From the NCBI RefSeq assembly GCF_000622225.1, contig NZ_JHWD01000009.1, positions 39,127 to 103,126 of the forward strand: a stretch of DNA of 64,000 bases, given 5' to 3'. This stretch comes from Roseomonas mucosa ATCC BAA-692 (lineage in GTDB: Bacteria > Pseudomonadota > Alphaproteobacteria > Acetobacterales > Acetobacteraceae). The position numbers and the translations under genes are program-made. The notes beneath the pieces were generated by a model. It saw only the letters and a list, made by a program, of their open reading frames with translations, ran no database searches and had not been told where the DNA came from. Positions 31,037 through 39,486 of the stretch are shown piece after piece (the stretch's first letter is position 1; each line of letters begins with the position of its first letter).

Positions 31037-31824
31037 GCTGGACCCTTTACGGCATCGCCGCGCTGCTCTGCCTGTCGCCCTTCCTCGTGACCCTCTGGCG
31101 CCCCGCCGCGCCGCGCGGCCGGCGCGAGGCCGATCTCGCCCTCTACCAGGCCCAGCGCGCCGAGCTGGATGGCCAGCTCGCGGAAGGGAGGCTCGACCAG
31201 GGCAGCCATGCCACCGCCCTGCTGGAGCTGCAGCGCCGCATCCTGGCCGCCCCCGCCGAGGCCGCGCCGCGCCCGGGTTCCGGCCAGGCCACGCTCTGGG
31301 CCGCGCTCTTCCTGATCCCGGCCCTGGGGCTCGGCCTCTATCTCTGGCATGGCAAGCCGGGCCTGCCCTCCGCCACCCTCGCCGAGCGCAGCGAGGCCAA
31401 TGCGCGCGAGGAGGCGCTGCTCGCGCAGCTCCGCGCCCGCGTGGAATCGCTGGACCCCGCCGGCCCCGCCGCCCGCCAGGGCTGGCTGCTGCTCGGCAAT
31501 GCCGAACGGTCCCGCGGCCATCTGCCGGAGGCCGTGGGGGCCTGGCAGAAGGCCCTGGCGGCGCGCTTCGACCCCGATCTCGCCGGGGATACGGCGGAGC
31601 TGCTGGCCGAACTCGACCGCCCGGCGGAGGCCGGTGCCCTGGTGCAGCGCGCCCTGGCGGAGCGGCCGGCCGATGTGCGGCTGCGCTACCTCGCCGGCGC
31701 CCTGGCCCTGCGCCAGGGCCGCACGGCGGAAGGCAAGGCCATCTGGCAGGCCCTGCTCGATTCCGGCCCGCCCGATGCGCCCTGGCGTGCGCCTCTGGCG
31801 GAACAGCTCCAGCGCCTGCCCTGA
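31033..31824 (+). CDS. ccmI: Cytochrome c maturation TPR protein CcmI
   Basis: 263 residues. Two N-terminal membrane helices (residues 4-22 and about 85-105) flank a cytoplasmic region with the family DLALYQAQRAELDGQLAEGRL segment. The periplasmic C-terminal half holds TPR-like repeats (GWLLLGNAERSRG, EAVGAWQKAL). It presents apocytochrome c to the lyase. Last gene of the cluster, followed 24 bp later by repeat copy 5. Confidence 0.9.
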   Translation: MSWTLYGIAALLCLSPFLVTLWRPAAPRGRREADLALYQAQRAELDGQLAEGRLDQGSHATALLELQRRILAAPAEAAPRPGSGQATLWAALFLIPALGLGLYLWHGKPGLPSATLAERSEANAREEALLAQLRARVESLDPAGPAARQGWLLLGNAERSRGHLPEAVGAWQKALAARFDPDLAGDTAELLAELDRPAEAGALVQRALAERPADVRLRYLAGALALRQGRTAEGKAIWQALLDSGPPDAPWRAPLAEQLQRLP

Positions 31825-31847
31825 TCGGGGGGCTTCGTGGCGGGCCG

Positions 31848-32160
31848 CCGGGGGAGAGGCGCTGCCTCTCGCCCCGGACCCCCTCTCCGCCGGGGAGATA
31901 GTATCTCCCCGGACCCCGCCTTTCGTTGGCGCTCGCAGTTGCCGTCAGCCTGCGGGCTGATGGAAAGGCGGGACGCCCGGGGAAAAAGAAAGACACCTTG
32001 TCCGCGCTGGTGGCACCGGCCGTCGCCGGAGAGCATGGCTCTCCGGCATGATCCGGCGTCAGCGGGAGCCAACGCATCGGGTCCAGGGCCCGCAGGGTCC
32101 TGGCGGATGGGGGGTACGGGGGCGAAGGCGGAGCCTTCCCCCCGGGCCAAGGGGCGCAAG
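31848..32160 (-). repeat. Type A palindromic intergenic repeat, copy 5 (inverted)
   Basis: Convergent gap between ccmI and hemW. Hairpins: 31890-31912 (CCGGGGAGAT stem, 10 bp perfect, loop AGT), 32025-32047 (GCCGGAGAGC, loop ATG) and 32083-32103 (inner pairs CCC/GGG). Reads opposite to copy 4, 4 kb away, so copies 4 and 5 form an inverted pair around ccmFGHI. Confidence 0.82.
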
Positions 32161-32186
32161 GCCGGTCTCGGCCGCGAGAAAGCGCC

Positions 32187-33395
32187 TCAGCGCAGCAGGG
32201 CGGGCAGCATCGCGTCCAGGCGCAGGCGGCCCTCGGTGGTGGCGACCAGCCGCCCCTCGGGCGACCAGCGGAGGTAGTCCTCCTCCAGGCAGGCTTGCAG
32301 CACCGCCGGCTCCACCAGATCGGCGAAGGGCCGGCCGCTGCGGCGCTCGACACGGGCGGGGTCGATGCCCTCGGCGAGGCGCAGCCCCATCAGCAGCGCC
32401 TCGCGCCCGCGCTCTTCCGGCGCCAGGGCCATTTCCTCCACCCGGGCATGGCCCTCGCGCTCGACCAGGGAGAGCCAGGATTCCGGCGCGCGGTGGCGGC
32501 GGGCGGCGAGGAGCGCGCCGCCGAGTTCCAGCCGCTGATGCGCCCCGGCACCGATGCCGAGATAGTCGCCATAGCGCCAGTAGGCGAGGTTGTGCCGGCT
32601 CTCCGCGCCCGGCCTGGCGTAGTTCGAGACCTCGTAGGGCAGCAGGCCGAAGCGCGCGGCCTCCTCCGCCGTGGCGGTGTACATCGCCGCCGCATCGTCA
32701 TCCGCCGGCAGGGCGAAGGCGCCGCGGGCATGTTCCGTGGCGAAGCGCGTGCCGGGCTCGATGGTGAGCTGGTAGAGCGAGAGATGGTCGGCGGCCAGCG
32801 CCAGGGCGCGGCGCAGCTCGGCACGCCAGGAATCCTCGGACTGGCCGGGACGGGCATAGATCAGGTCGAAGCTCAGGCGCGGAAAGGTGGCGCGGGCCTG
32901 TTCCAGCGCCGCCACCGCCTCGCCGGCCGAATGCTGGCGGCCCAGGAAGCGGAGGGATTCCTCCTCCAGCGACTGCACGCCCAGGGACAGGCGGTTCACC
33001 CCGGCCTCACGGAAGGCGCGGAGCTTGGCGGCCTCCACCGAGGTCGGGTTGGCCTCCAGCGTCACCTCCAGATCCGGGGGCGCGTCGAAGAGGCGGCGGG
33101 CATCCTCCAGGATTCTCGCCACCAGCTCGGGCGGCATCAGCGAGGGCGTGCCGCCGCCGAAGAAGACCGAGAGCAGCCGCCGCCGCCCGCTGCGCGCGGC
33201 CTCGGCCGACAGTTCCGCCCGCAGGGCGCGGCCGAAGCGCGCCGCGTCCACCCGGTCCCGCACATGGGAGTTGAAGTCGCAGTAGGGGCACTTGGCCAAG
33301 CAGAAGGGCCAGTGGACATAGAGGGCCAGCGGCTCGGCAGCCGGGGCGATGCCGGGCAGGGGGGCGGGACGGTCGGGGGCGAGGGTCTCGGGCAA
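32187..33395 (-). CDS. hemW: Radical SAM heme chaperone HemW
   Basis: 402 residues from TTG 33395; an in-frame stop lies seven codons upstream and no ATG exists before the radical SAM motif, so TTG is forced. The cluster motif is CLAKCPYC (CxxxCxxC) after YVHWPF, as in HemW rather than coproporphyrinogen dehydrogenase HemN. FFGGGTPSLM and SLGVQS follow. HemW is thought to insert heme into respiratory proteins. It sits among heme genes (ccm upstream of it). Confidence 0.9.
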   Translation of the reverse strand: MPETLAPDRPAPLPGIAPAAEPLALYVHWPFCLAKCPYCDFNSHVRDRVDAARFGRALRAELSAEAARSGRRRLLSVFFGGGTPSLMPPELVARILEDARRLFDAPPDLEVTLEANPTSVEAAKLRAFREAGVNRLSLGVQSLEEESLRFLGRQHSAGEAVAALEQARATFPRLSFDLIYARPGQSEDSWRAELRRALALAADHLSLYQLTIEPGTRFATEHARGAFALPADDDAAAMYTATAEEAARFGLLPYEVSNYARPGAESRHNLAYWRYGDYLGIGAGAHQRLELGGALLAARRHRAPESWLSLVEREGHARVEEMALAPEERGREALLMGLRLAEGIDPARVERRSGRPFADLVEPAVLQACLEEDYLRWSPEGRLVATTEGRLRLDAMLPALLR

Positions 33396-33509
33396 GCGGG
33401 GCGGGTCCGGAAGTCAGGCAGTCGGCGAGGGCGGGGGTGTCCCGCACCGGCGCAAGATGGTCTATCCAGCCCGGCACTGCGACAGGCGATGACGGGAAAG
33501 ATGGCAGGC

Positions 33510-34022
33510 ATGAGCCAGCGGGACAGCCGGGACGGGCAGGCGGAAGCGGGCGGCTCGGTGGAGCGGGTGCGGCAGGCGTTGCTCGCCGCCGGGCATCCGG
33601 ACACCATCCGCGGCTTTCCCGAGGGCACGCGCAGCGCCGCCGAGGCTGCCGCGGCGGTGGGCTGCGACGTGGCGCAGATCGCCAAGTCCATCGTCTTCCG
33701 CGCCGGGGACCGGCCGGTTCTGGTGATCGCCTCCGGCGCCAACCGGGTCGATCCGGCGAAGGTCGAGGCCGCGACCGGGCTGCGCGTCGAGCCGGCCAAG
33801 GGGCGCTGGGTGCGGGAGGTGACGGGCTTCGCCATCGGCGGCGTTTCCCCGGTCGGCCATCTGACCCCGCCGCTGGTGCTGCTGGACGACGACCTGTTCC
33901 GCCTGCCGCGCCTCTGGGCCGCCGCCGGCAGCCCCAGCCATGTCTTCGAGACCGAGGCCGGGGCGCTGCTGCGGCTGAGCGGTGGGCAACGGGCCGCGAT
34001 CCGGGAGGAGACGCCCGCCTGA
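33510..34022 (+). CDS. YbaK/EbsC (aminoacyl-tRNA deacylase-like) protein
   Basis: 170 residues if ATG 33510 is used (GGGAAAG 9 bp ahead); ATG 33489 and 33501 are also in frame. The YbaK/ProX fold is clear: VGCDVAQIAKSIVFRAGDRPVLVIASGANRVD, then TGFAIGGVSPVGH. The invariant Lys of the family is in AKSIVF. Such proteins hydrolyse mischarged tRNAs in trans. Divergent from hemW. Confidence 0.87.
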   Translation: MSQRDSRDGQAEAGGSVERVRQALLAAGHPDTIRGFPEGTRSAAEAAAAVGCDVAQIAKSIVFRAGDRPVLVIASGANRVDPAKVEAATGLRVEPAKGRWVREVTGFAIGGVSPVGHLTPPLVLLDDDLFRLPRLWAAAGSPSHVFETEAGALLRLSGGQRAAIREETPA

Positions 34023-34337
34023 CCGGCGGCTCCGCGCCCGGCCCGGTGGTGGCGGAAGGCGCGGAACGCTTGTCCGATTCCCCCGGGCCAGAGGCGCGCC
34101 GGCCTTCCCGGCCACAGGCCGGACCGTGGGCCGACTCGGCCCGTGCATCACGGCGCCGCGCGTGGCCATCCCCGCTGCGCGGACCTGCCCCCCGGATTGT
34201 GCCGTCGCCATGGCCAAAGCGTTGCGGGGGCGCCACTATCACTGCGCTCCCAAAGGCTTGAAGCGGAAACTTCGCGCAACGAATCACCCGATTGGCCGCG
34301 CCATCCGCTATAATCGGTGAGTTGGAGGTCGAACCCC
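34023..34337. promoter_or_regulatory. Intergenic region with TATAAT promoter of the RlpA-like gene
   Basis: 315 bp without a gene. An inverted repeat CCGGCCT-N10-AGGCCGG near 34107 may end the YbaK transcript. A perfect TATAAT at 34309-34314 lies 23 bp before ATG 34338; no good -35 hexamer is found at 16-18 bp. GGAGG at 34323 is the ribosome site. Confidence 0.5.
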
Positions 34338-34922
34338 ATGCTGGCGACGTGGAATCGGGCGTTTCTGGGTCTGTGTCTCGGAACGCTGGCGCTCGGGACC
34401 GCGGTCCTGACGGACGCGCCCGGGGTTTTCGCGGCCTCGCCCGCCGCCCTGGCGGGCAGCGACGGCTCGGTGGTGGAGCTCACGCGTCCCGGCATCCGCC
34501 CCCCCATGGGCAACCCGGGCGAGGACCGTACCGGCGAGCTGCGGCAGGGCACCGCCGGCCTGATCACCTTCCGCATCGCCGGGGAGCCGATGGCCAACGG
34601 CATGCCCTACGACCCCTCGGACTACATCGCCGCCAGCAGCGTCCTGCCCCTCGGCTCCACGCTGCGGGTCAAGAACCTGGAGAATGGCCGCATCACCATG
34701 GTGCAGGTGCGCGACGTGACGCCGCAGGGCAGCGACCGGCTGATCGACCTCAGCAACCAGGGTGCCCGCGCCATCGGCCTCACCACCGCCGGAGCGGCTG
34801 TCCAGATCGCGCCGCTCGCCGTGCCGCAGGCCGATGGCAGCATCCGCCTGGGCGCCGGCACGGGCCTCGCCGGCCAACGGGCGGCGCCGGCTCTCAGCGA
34901 CAGGCCGCGCGAGCCCGGCTGA
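34338..34922 (+). CDS. Secreted RlpA-like double-psi beta-barrel protein
   Basis: 194 residues from ATG 34338 (GGAGG ahead). A signal peptide ends near GVFAASPA. The DPBB domain spans about residues 70-165: ITFRIAGEPMANGMPYDPSDYIAASSVLPLGSTLRVKNL and a later VQVRDVTPQGSDRLIDLS, with the conserved Asp. RlpA proteins cleave denuded peptidoglycan. Unlike classic RlpA there is no lipobox and no SPOR domain, and the usual GxASWYG start is replaced, so activity is uncertain. Confidence 0.75.
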   Translation: MLATWNRAFLGLCLGTLALGTAVLTDAPGVFAASPAALAGSDGSVVELTRPGIRPPMGNPGEDRTGELRQGTAGLITFRIAGEPMANGMPYDPSDYIAASSVLPLGSTLRVKNLENGRITMVQVRDVTPQGSDRLIDLSNQGARAIGLTTAGAAVQIAPLAVPQADGSIRLGAGTGLAGQRAAPALSDRPREPG

Positions 34923-35011
34923 TCGGACAGCCGCGGGCTGGCGGGGATCGCCGCCGGGCCCGCGGGCCGCACCATGGGGGTTGGCCCTGCCCGGGCCCGT
35001 CATGCGGTCGT

Positions 35012-35569
35012 TCAGCCCCGCTCCCCGGTCTTTTCCAGCTGCCGGAACAGGCGGTCGACGCCCTCGTCATCCAGGGGATTGATCCCCAGCAGGCTGCAGA
35101 ACAGGATTCCCTTTCCGGCGAACCACTTCATCATCGCCTCGTCGGGGTCTTCCGCCTCGGATCGCAGCAGCGCTGTCCGGCATTTCGCGTGTTCCCGCAC
35201 GGGTGCGAGAAGATGCTGGTCCTCGGCCATCGCGCCGAAGACCGCCAGGGCGATCGAGTGGGGCATCGTCGTCGCCTCGCGGTCACCGGCGATTTCGGCG
35301 CTGAGCTCGGGCTGGGGAAGGCCGTCGCCATTCTCCAGGAGGTAGTCCTTCTGGAACGTCTCGATATAGGTGATGTGGTGCTCCAGCAGGGCCTTGATGA
35401 TCGCTTCCTTTGTCCTGAACTGGTGCATGAGCCCACCCTTGCTGATCCCGGCCTCCCGCGCCACGGCATCGAGCGTCAGTTGCCCGGCGCCGTTGCGCGC
35501 CAGGACATGAAGGGCTGCCTCGATGATAGCGACCCTGGAACGATGTGAACGCGTGCGGTTGTCGATCAA
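35012..35569 (-). CDS. TetR-family transcriptional regulator
   Basis: 185 residues from TTG 35569, chosen because AGGAGG lies 5 bp upstream; the frame extends further but without a site. N-terminal helix-turn-helix is at about residues 10-50 (ALHVLARNGAGQLTLDAVAREAG, then KGGLMHQFRTKEAII). It lies 111 bp after phaB on the same strand. A perfect TetR-type palindrome sits in the phaB/phasin divergent promoter, the likely target. Confidence 0.87.
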   Translation of the reverse strand: MIDNRTRSHRSRVAIIEAALHVLARNGAGQLTLDAVAREAGISKGGLMHQFRTKEAIIKALLEHHITYIETFQKDYLLENGDGLPQPELSAEIAGDREATTMPHSIALAVFGAMAEDQHLLAPVREHAKCRTALLRSEAEDPDEAMMKWFAGKGILFCSLLGINPLDDEGVDRLFRQLEKTGERG

Positions 35570-35680
35570 CCCAGCCTCCTGATTCCACTTCACCTGCCGG
35601 ATTCCGGATCCTGGCATCCGGAGGAAGGAAGAGTCCCCTCGGCCGCACCGCCGGGCCTGTGTCCCCTGAGCGATTCCGGT

Positions 35681-36403
35681 TCAGTACATATGCTGTCCAC
35701 CGTTGATGGACATGGTCGAGCCTGTGATGAACTCGGCATCGTCGGCGGTGAGGAAGCAGACGCCGCGCGCGATGTCGTCGGCCCGGCCCAGCCGGCCGAC
35801 GGGGATGCGGGCGATGATCTTCTCCAGCACGTCGGGCGGCACCGCGCGCACCATCTCGGTGTCCACATAGCCCGGCGCGATCGCGTTCACCGTGATGTTG
35901 AACCGCGCCCCTTCCTGCGCCAGCGCCTTGGTGAAGCCGTGGATGCCCGACTTGGCGGCGGCGTAGTTCACCTGCCCGTACTGGCCCGCCTGGCCGTTGA
36001 TCGAGCCGATGTTGACGATGCGGCCGAACTTCCGGCCCGACATGTCCTCCCAGACCAGCTTGCACAGGTTGAAGCAGGAGCCGAGGTTCGTGTCGATCAC
36101 CTCGTCCCACATCCTGCGGTCCATGCGCTTCATGGTGCCGTCGCGCGTGATGCCGGCGTTGTTCACCAGGATCTCGATCGGGCCGTACTTCTCCCGGATC
36201 CCGGCCACCGCGGCCTTGCACTGCTCGAAATCGCCGACATCGAAGCGGATGCAGGGAATGCCCGTGCGCTCCGTGAAGGCCTTCGCGGCCTCCTCGTTGC
36301 CCGCATAGGAGGCCACCACCGTGCGGCCATGGTCCTTCAGTCTCTCGCTGATGGTTGCCCCGATGCCGCGCTGACCACCGGTGACAAGTGCGACGCGTGC
36401 CAT
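35681..36403 (-). CDS. phaB: Acetoacetyl-CoA reductase PhaB
   Basis: 240 residues, the normal PhaB length. Short-chain dehydrogenase with TGGQRGIG at the N-terminus, NNAGITRD at about 85 and the Ser-Tyr-Lys set in NIGSINGQAGQYGQVNYAAAK. The GQAGQYGQVNY segment is typical of PhaB rather than FabG. It reduces acetoacetyl-CoA to (R)-3-hydroxybutyryl-CoA with NADPH for polyhydroxybutyrate. No phaA or canonical phaC is adjacent. Confidence 0.9.
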   Translation of the reverse strand: MARVALVTGGQRGIGATISERLKDHGRTVVASYAGNEEAAKAFTERTGIPCIRFDVGDFEQCKAAVAGIREKYGPIEILVNNAGITRDGTMKRMDRRMWDEVIDTNLGSCFNLCKLVWEDMSGRKFGRIVNIGSINGQAGQYGQVNYAAAKSGIHGFTKALAQEGARFNITVNAIAPGYVDTEMVRAVPPDVLEKIIARIPVGRLGRADDIARGVCFLTADDAEFITGSTMSINGGQHMY

Positions 36404-36461
36404 GCTCTGGCGCTCCTCACTTTCCTCGAAGCCCGGGCGCATATCACGGGCCCGGCGGCTT

Positions 36462-36485
36462 TACAAACCGACCAGACGGTTTGTA
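36462..36485. promoter_or_regulatory. TetR-type operator in phaB/phasin divergent promoter
   Basis: Perfect inverted repeat TACAAACCG-N6-CGGTTTGTA. The AAACCG/CGGTTT half sites are common for TetR-family regulators. It lies 59 bp upstream of the phaB start and 139 bp upstream of the phasin-like gene, so it could control both. The TetR gene downstream of phaB is the obvious candidate protein. Confidence 0.65.
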
Positions 36486-36623
36486 TGGATGCTCCCGCAG
36501 CCGCACAGGTCCGCCTGGAAGCGGATTCACGTGGTTAGCCACCGGCGATCCCCCCCCCGGCACGCTCCGCCGGAGATGTTCCCTGGCCCGTGGAGCGTGA
36601 CCACAGCTTGAAGGAAATCTGAA

Positions 36624-36995
36624 ATGTCCTCGTCTTCTTTCACGGATACCCTGCCGACACCGGGCATGTTTCACGAACTGTTGACACCCGGCTGCAAGGT
36701 CATGCTCCAGGCAGCACAGGAAGGGAACCGGGCCATCCATGACGCGATCCGCTGTGAGATGAGGATCGCCATGGACGCGCAGCAGCAGGTCGGCACGGCA
36801 TTGCAGAAGCTGCATACGAGCCCGGAGGCTGGCCAGCTTCCTCAGATACAGTCCAACATCACGCTGGCGATCCTTCACAGCCTGGAGCTTCGCGCCCGGA
36901 ACATGCTGGACCTGGCCGAGCGGCTGCAGAACACGGGTATTCGGATGTTGACCATGACCACGGCAGGGGCCTCAGTGCAGCCCACGGAACAGTAG
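36624..36995 (+). CDS. Small phasin-like protein
   Basis: 123 residues, Gln/Met/Ala-rich and almost entirely helical, with no signal peptide. Segments such as MLQAAQEGNRAIHDAIRCEM and LHSLELRARNMLDLAERLQN resemble phasins, the PHA granule surface proteins, but there is no decisive motif. Position between phaB and the DUF3141 gene, with a palindrome in the shared promoter, supports this. AAGGAAATCTGAA precedes the ATG. Confidence 0.55.
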   Translation: MSSSSFTDTLPTPGMFHELLTPGCKVMLQAAQEGNRAIHDAIRCEMRIAMDAQQQVGTALQKLHTSPEAGQLPQIQSNITLAILHSLELRARNMLDLAERLQNTGIRMLTMTTAGASVQPTEQ

Positions 36996-37106
36996 GGCGG
37001 AAATCGCCAGGGCCCACTCTCCGGCAGACGGATGTCTGTTCTTGGCCGGAGGGCAGGCTTTTCACGGTGCAGCGTTACCGCAAGCGAGAGAGAAGGGCCC
37101 CTTACG

Positions 37107-39482
37107 ATGCGTACCGATCAATCCCCAACGGGTCTGGACCTTCTTCCGGCGCCTTACTCGCTCGCCGTCGACTACGCGGTGGATGCCTGGCAACGCGGCG
37201 TGCTGTTCCTGGACGTGCTGCGCCAACGCGGCAACCAGTACCATGAGCACATGGCCCAGCAGGCGCCCAATGTGCTCCGCTACGAGACCGAGCTGTTGCT
37301 GGACGGGCACAAGCTGGAACGCCCGGTGAATTACGGTCTGACGCGCGTCCTGCCGCCGGAAGGCGTCGAGATCGACCCGCTGAAGCGCCCCTTCATCGTC
37401 TTCGACCCGCGCGCCGGCAACGGGCCCGGCATCGGCGGCTTCAAGGCGGACAGCGAACTCGGCGTGGCGATGCGCGCGGGCCACCCCTGCTACTTCGTCG
37501 GCTTCCTGCCCTGGCCGCTGCCGGGCCAGACGATCGAGGACGTGGTCGTCGCCGGGACGCTCTTCGTGGAGCGGGTGGGCGAGCTGCACAGCGGGAGCGA
37601 CGGCAAGCCGGTGGTGATCGGCAACTGCCAGGCGGGCTGGCAGGTGATGATGGCGGCGGCGATGCGGCCCGAGCTGTTCGGGCCGATCATCATCGCCGGC
37701 ACGCCGCTCTCCTACTGGGCCGGCGCGCCGGGCGGCAGCCCGATGCGCTATCTGGGCGGGGTGCTGGGCGGAAGCTGGATGACGGCGCTGGCCGGCGATC
37801 TCGGCAACGGCATCTTCGACGGCGCCTATCTGGTGCAGAACTTCGAGGCGCTGAACCCCGCCAACACGATCTGGACCAAGCAGTACCACGTCTACGCCAA
37901 CATCGACACGGAACCGCCGCGCTACCTGGAGTTCGAGCGGTGGTGGGGCAGCCACGTGCTGATGAATGCGGGGGAGATGCAGACGATCGTCGATGACCTC
38001 TTCGTCGGCAACAGGCTCTCCACGGCCGAGATCACCACCAGCGACGGCACGGTGATCGACCTGCGCAACATCCGCTCGCCGGTCATCGTCTTCTGCTCCA
38101 AGGGCGACAACATCACCCCGCCGCAGCAGGCGCTGGGCTGGATCACCGATCTCTATGGCAGCCTGGAGGAGATCCGCGCCAACGGTCAGACCATCGTCTA
38201 TGCCGTGCACGAAAGCGTCGGCCATCTGGGGATCTTCGTGTCCGGCTCGGTGGCGCGCAAGGAGCACCAGCAGTTCGCCACCAACATCGACCTGATCGAC
38301 GTGCTGCCGCCCGGGCTCTACGAGGCGGAGCTGGAGCGGCGGCTGCCGGACGAGCCGGGGGCGGAGCTGGCGCGGACGGACTACATCTCGCGCTTCGCCG
38401 GCCGCGACCTGGACGACATCCGCGTGATCGTGGGCGGCGGCGAGGAGGAGGACCGGCGCTTCGCCGCGGTGGCGCAGCTTTCGCGCATCAATCTCGGCCT
38501 CTACCGCACCTATGTGCAGCCCGCCGTGCGGGCCGCGAGCAACGAGGCCATGGCGGACTGGCTGCGCCGGATGCATCCGCTGCGCCTCGGCTACGAGATG
38601 TTCTCCGACCACAACCCCTTCCTGCGGATGCTGGAGCCGCTGGCGGAGCAGGTGCGGGAGAACCGCCGGCCCGCCGCGCCGGACAATCCCTTCCTGGCGA
38701 TGCAGCAGCGCTTCTCCGACGAGGTCGTGCGCTCGCTCGACCTGTACCGGGAGATGCGCGACACGGCCTGCGAGCGCTTCTTCGAGGGGTTCTACGGCTC
38801 CGCTGCCGTGCAGGCGGCGCTGGGCATGCGCGCCGACAACCGCCCGCCGCGCCGCCGGCCGGGGCTGGAGCCGGAACGCCGGCAACTGGTGCGCCAGCGC
38901 GCGGCGGCGCTGCACGATCGCATCGCCGAGGGCGGACTGCCGGAGGCGCTGATCCGCTCCATGCTCTATGTCGGCCTGGCGGAGCGCGCCGCCGACCAGC
39001 GCAGCTTCGAGCTGCTGCGGCAGATGCGGCGGGAGAACGGTTCCGGCATGGACCTGCCGACCTTCAAGGCCGTGGTGCGGATGCAGTTCTTCATGCTGCT
39101 GCTGGACCCCGAGGAGGCGCTGGCCGCCCTGCCGCGCATGCTTTCCGGCACGCCCGGCGACGTGGTGGAGCAGGCGATGGAGAAGCTGCGCGCGGTGCTG
39201 ACCGCGGGCGAGCCGCTGTCCAGCCGCGCGGCGGGGCGGCTGGAGACGATCGAGCGGATCTTCCGCACGGCGGCGGGGGAGGGGCGCCATGCCCTGCCCT
39301 CGCCCGACGAGACCGCGCGGGCGATCGAGGACAGCACCGGGATCGCGGAGCAGGCACCCGACAAGGACACCGTCGCGGCCTCCCCGGAAAAGGAGCGCCC
39401 GGCGGAAAGGCACCCGGAGGGACATCCGGAGGGACACAGGGAAGCGGCCTCCGCGCGGCGGCGGCGCCCCAGAGGGGATTGA
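37107..39482 (+). CDS. DUF3141 protein, PHA-synthase-like alpha/beta hydrolase
   Basis: 791 residues. The N-terminal half is an alpha/beta hydrolase close to PHA synthases. The lipase-box-like GNCQAGW puts a Cys at residue 174, with Asp334 in CSKGDNITPP and His373 in ESVGHLGIF, a full Cys-Asp-His set. The C-terminal half is helical and ends in a charged, His/Glu/Pro-rich tail. DUF3141 proteins recur beside PTA, acetate kinase and FabI genes in alphaproteobacteria. Function is not established; a polyester synthase or acyltransferase acting on hydroxyacyl-CoA is plausible. Start ATG 37107 has AGAAGG upstream. Confidence 0.82.
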   Translation: MRTDQSPTGLDLLPAPYSLAVDYAVDAWQRGVLFLDVLRQRGNQYHEHMAQQAPNVLRYETELLLDGHKLERPVNYGLTRVLPPEGVEIDPLKRPFIVFDPRAGNGPGIGGFKADSELGVAMRAGHPCYFVGFLPWPLPGQTIEDVVVAGTLFVERVGELHSGSDGKPVVIGNCQAGWQVMMAAAMRPELFGPIIIAGTPLSYWAGAPGGSPMRYLGGVLGGSWMTALAGDLGNGIFDGAYLVQNFEALNPANTIWTKQYHVYANIDTEPPRYLEFERWWGSHVLMNAGEMQTIVDDLFVGNRLSTAEITTSDGTVIDLRNIRSPVIVFCSKGDNITPPQQALGWITDLYGSLEEIRANGQTIVYAVHESVGHLGIFVSGSVARKEHQQFATNIDLIDVLPPGLYEAELERRLPDEPGAELARTDYISRFAGRDLDDIRVIVGGGEEEDRRFAAVAQLSRINLGLYRTYVQPAVRAASNEAMADWLRRMHPLRLGYEMFSDHNPFLRMLEPLAEQVRENRRPAAPDNPFLAMQQRFSDEVVRSLDLYREMRDTACERFFEGFYGSAAVQAALGMRADNRPPRRRPGLEPERRQLVRQRAAALHDRIAEGGLPEALIRSMLYVGLAERAADQRSFELLRQMRRENGSGMDLPTFKAVVRMQFFMLLLDPEEALAALPRMLSGTPGDVVEQAMEKLRAVLTAGEPLSSRAAGRLETIERIFRTAAGEGRHALPSPDETARAIEDSTGIAEQAPDKDTVAASPEKERPAERHPEGHPEGHREAASARRRRPRGD

Positions 39483-39486
39483 GCCC

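Noticed and set aside
35584..35680. Inverted repeat CCGGAT-N6-ATCCGG near 35610 as a terminator or operator
   Set aside because: Only 6 bp arms without a T run, common by chance at this G+C content.
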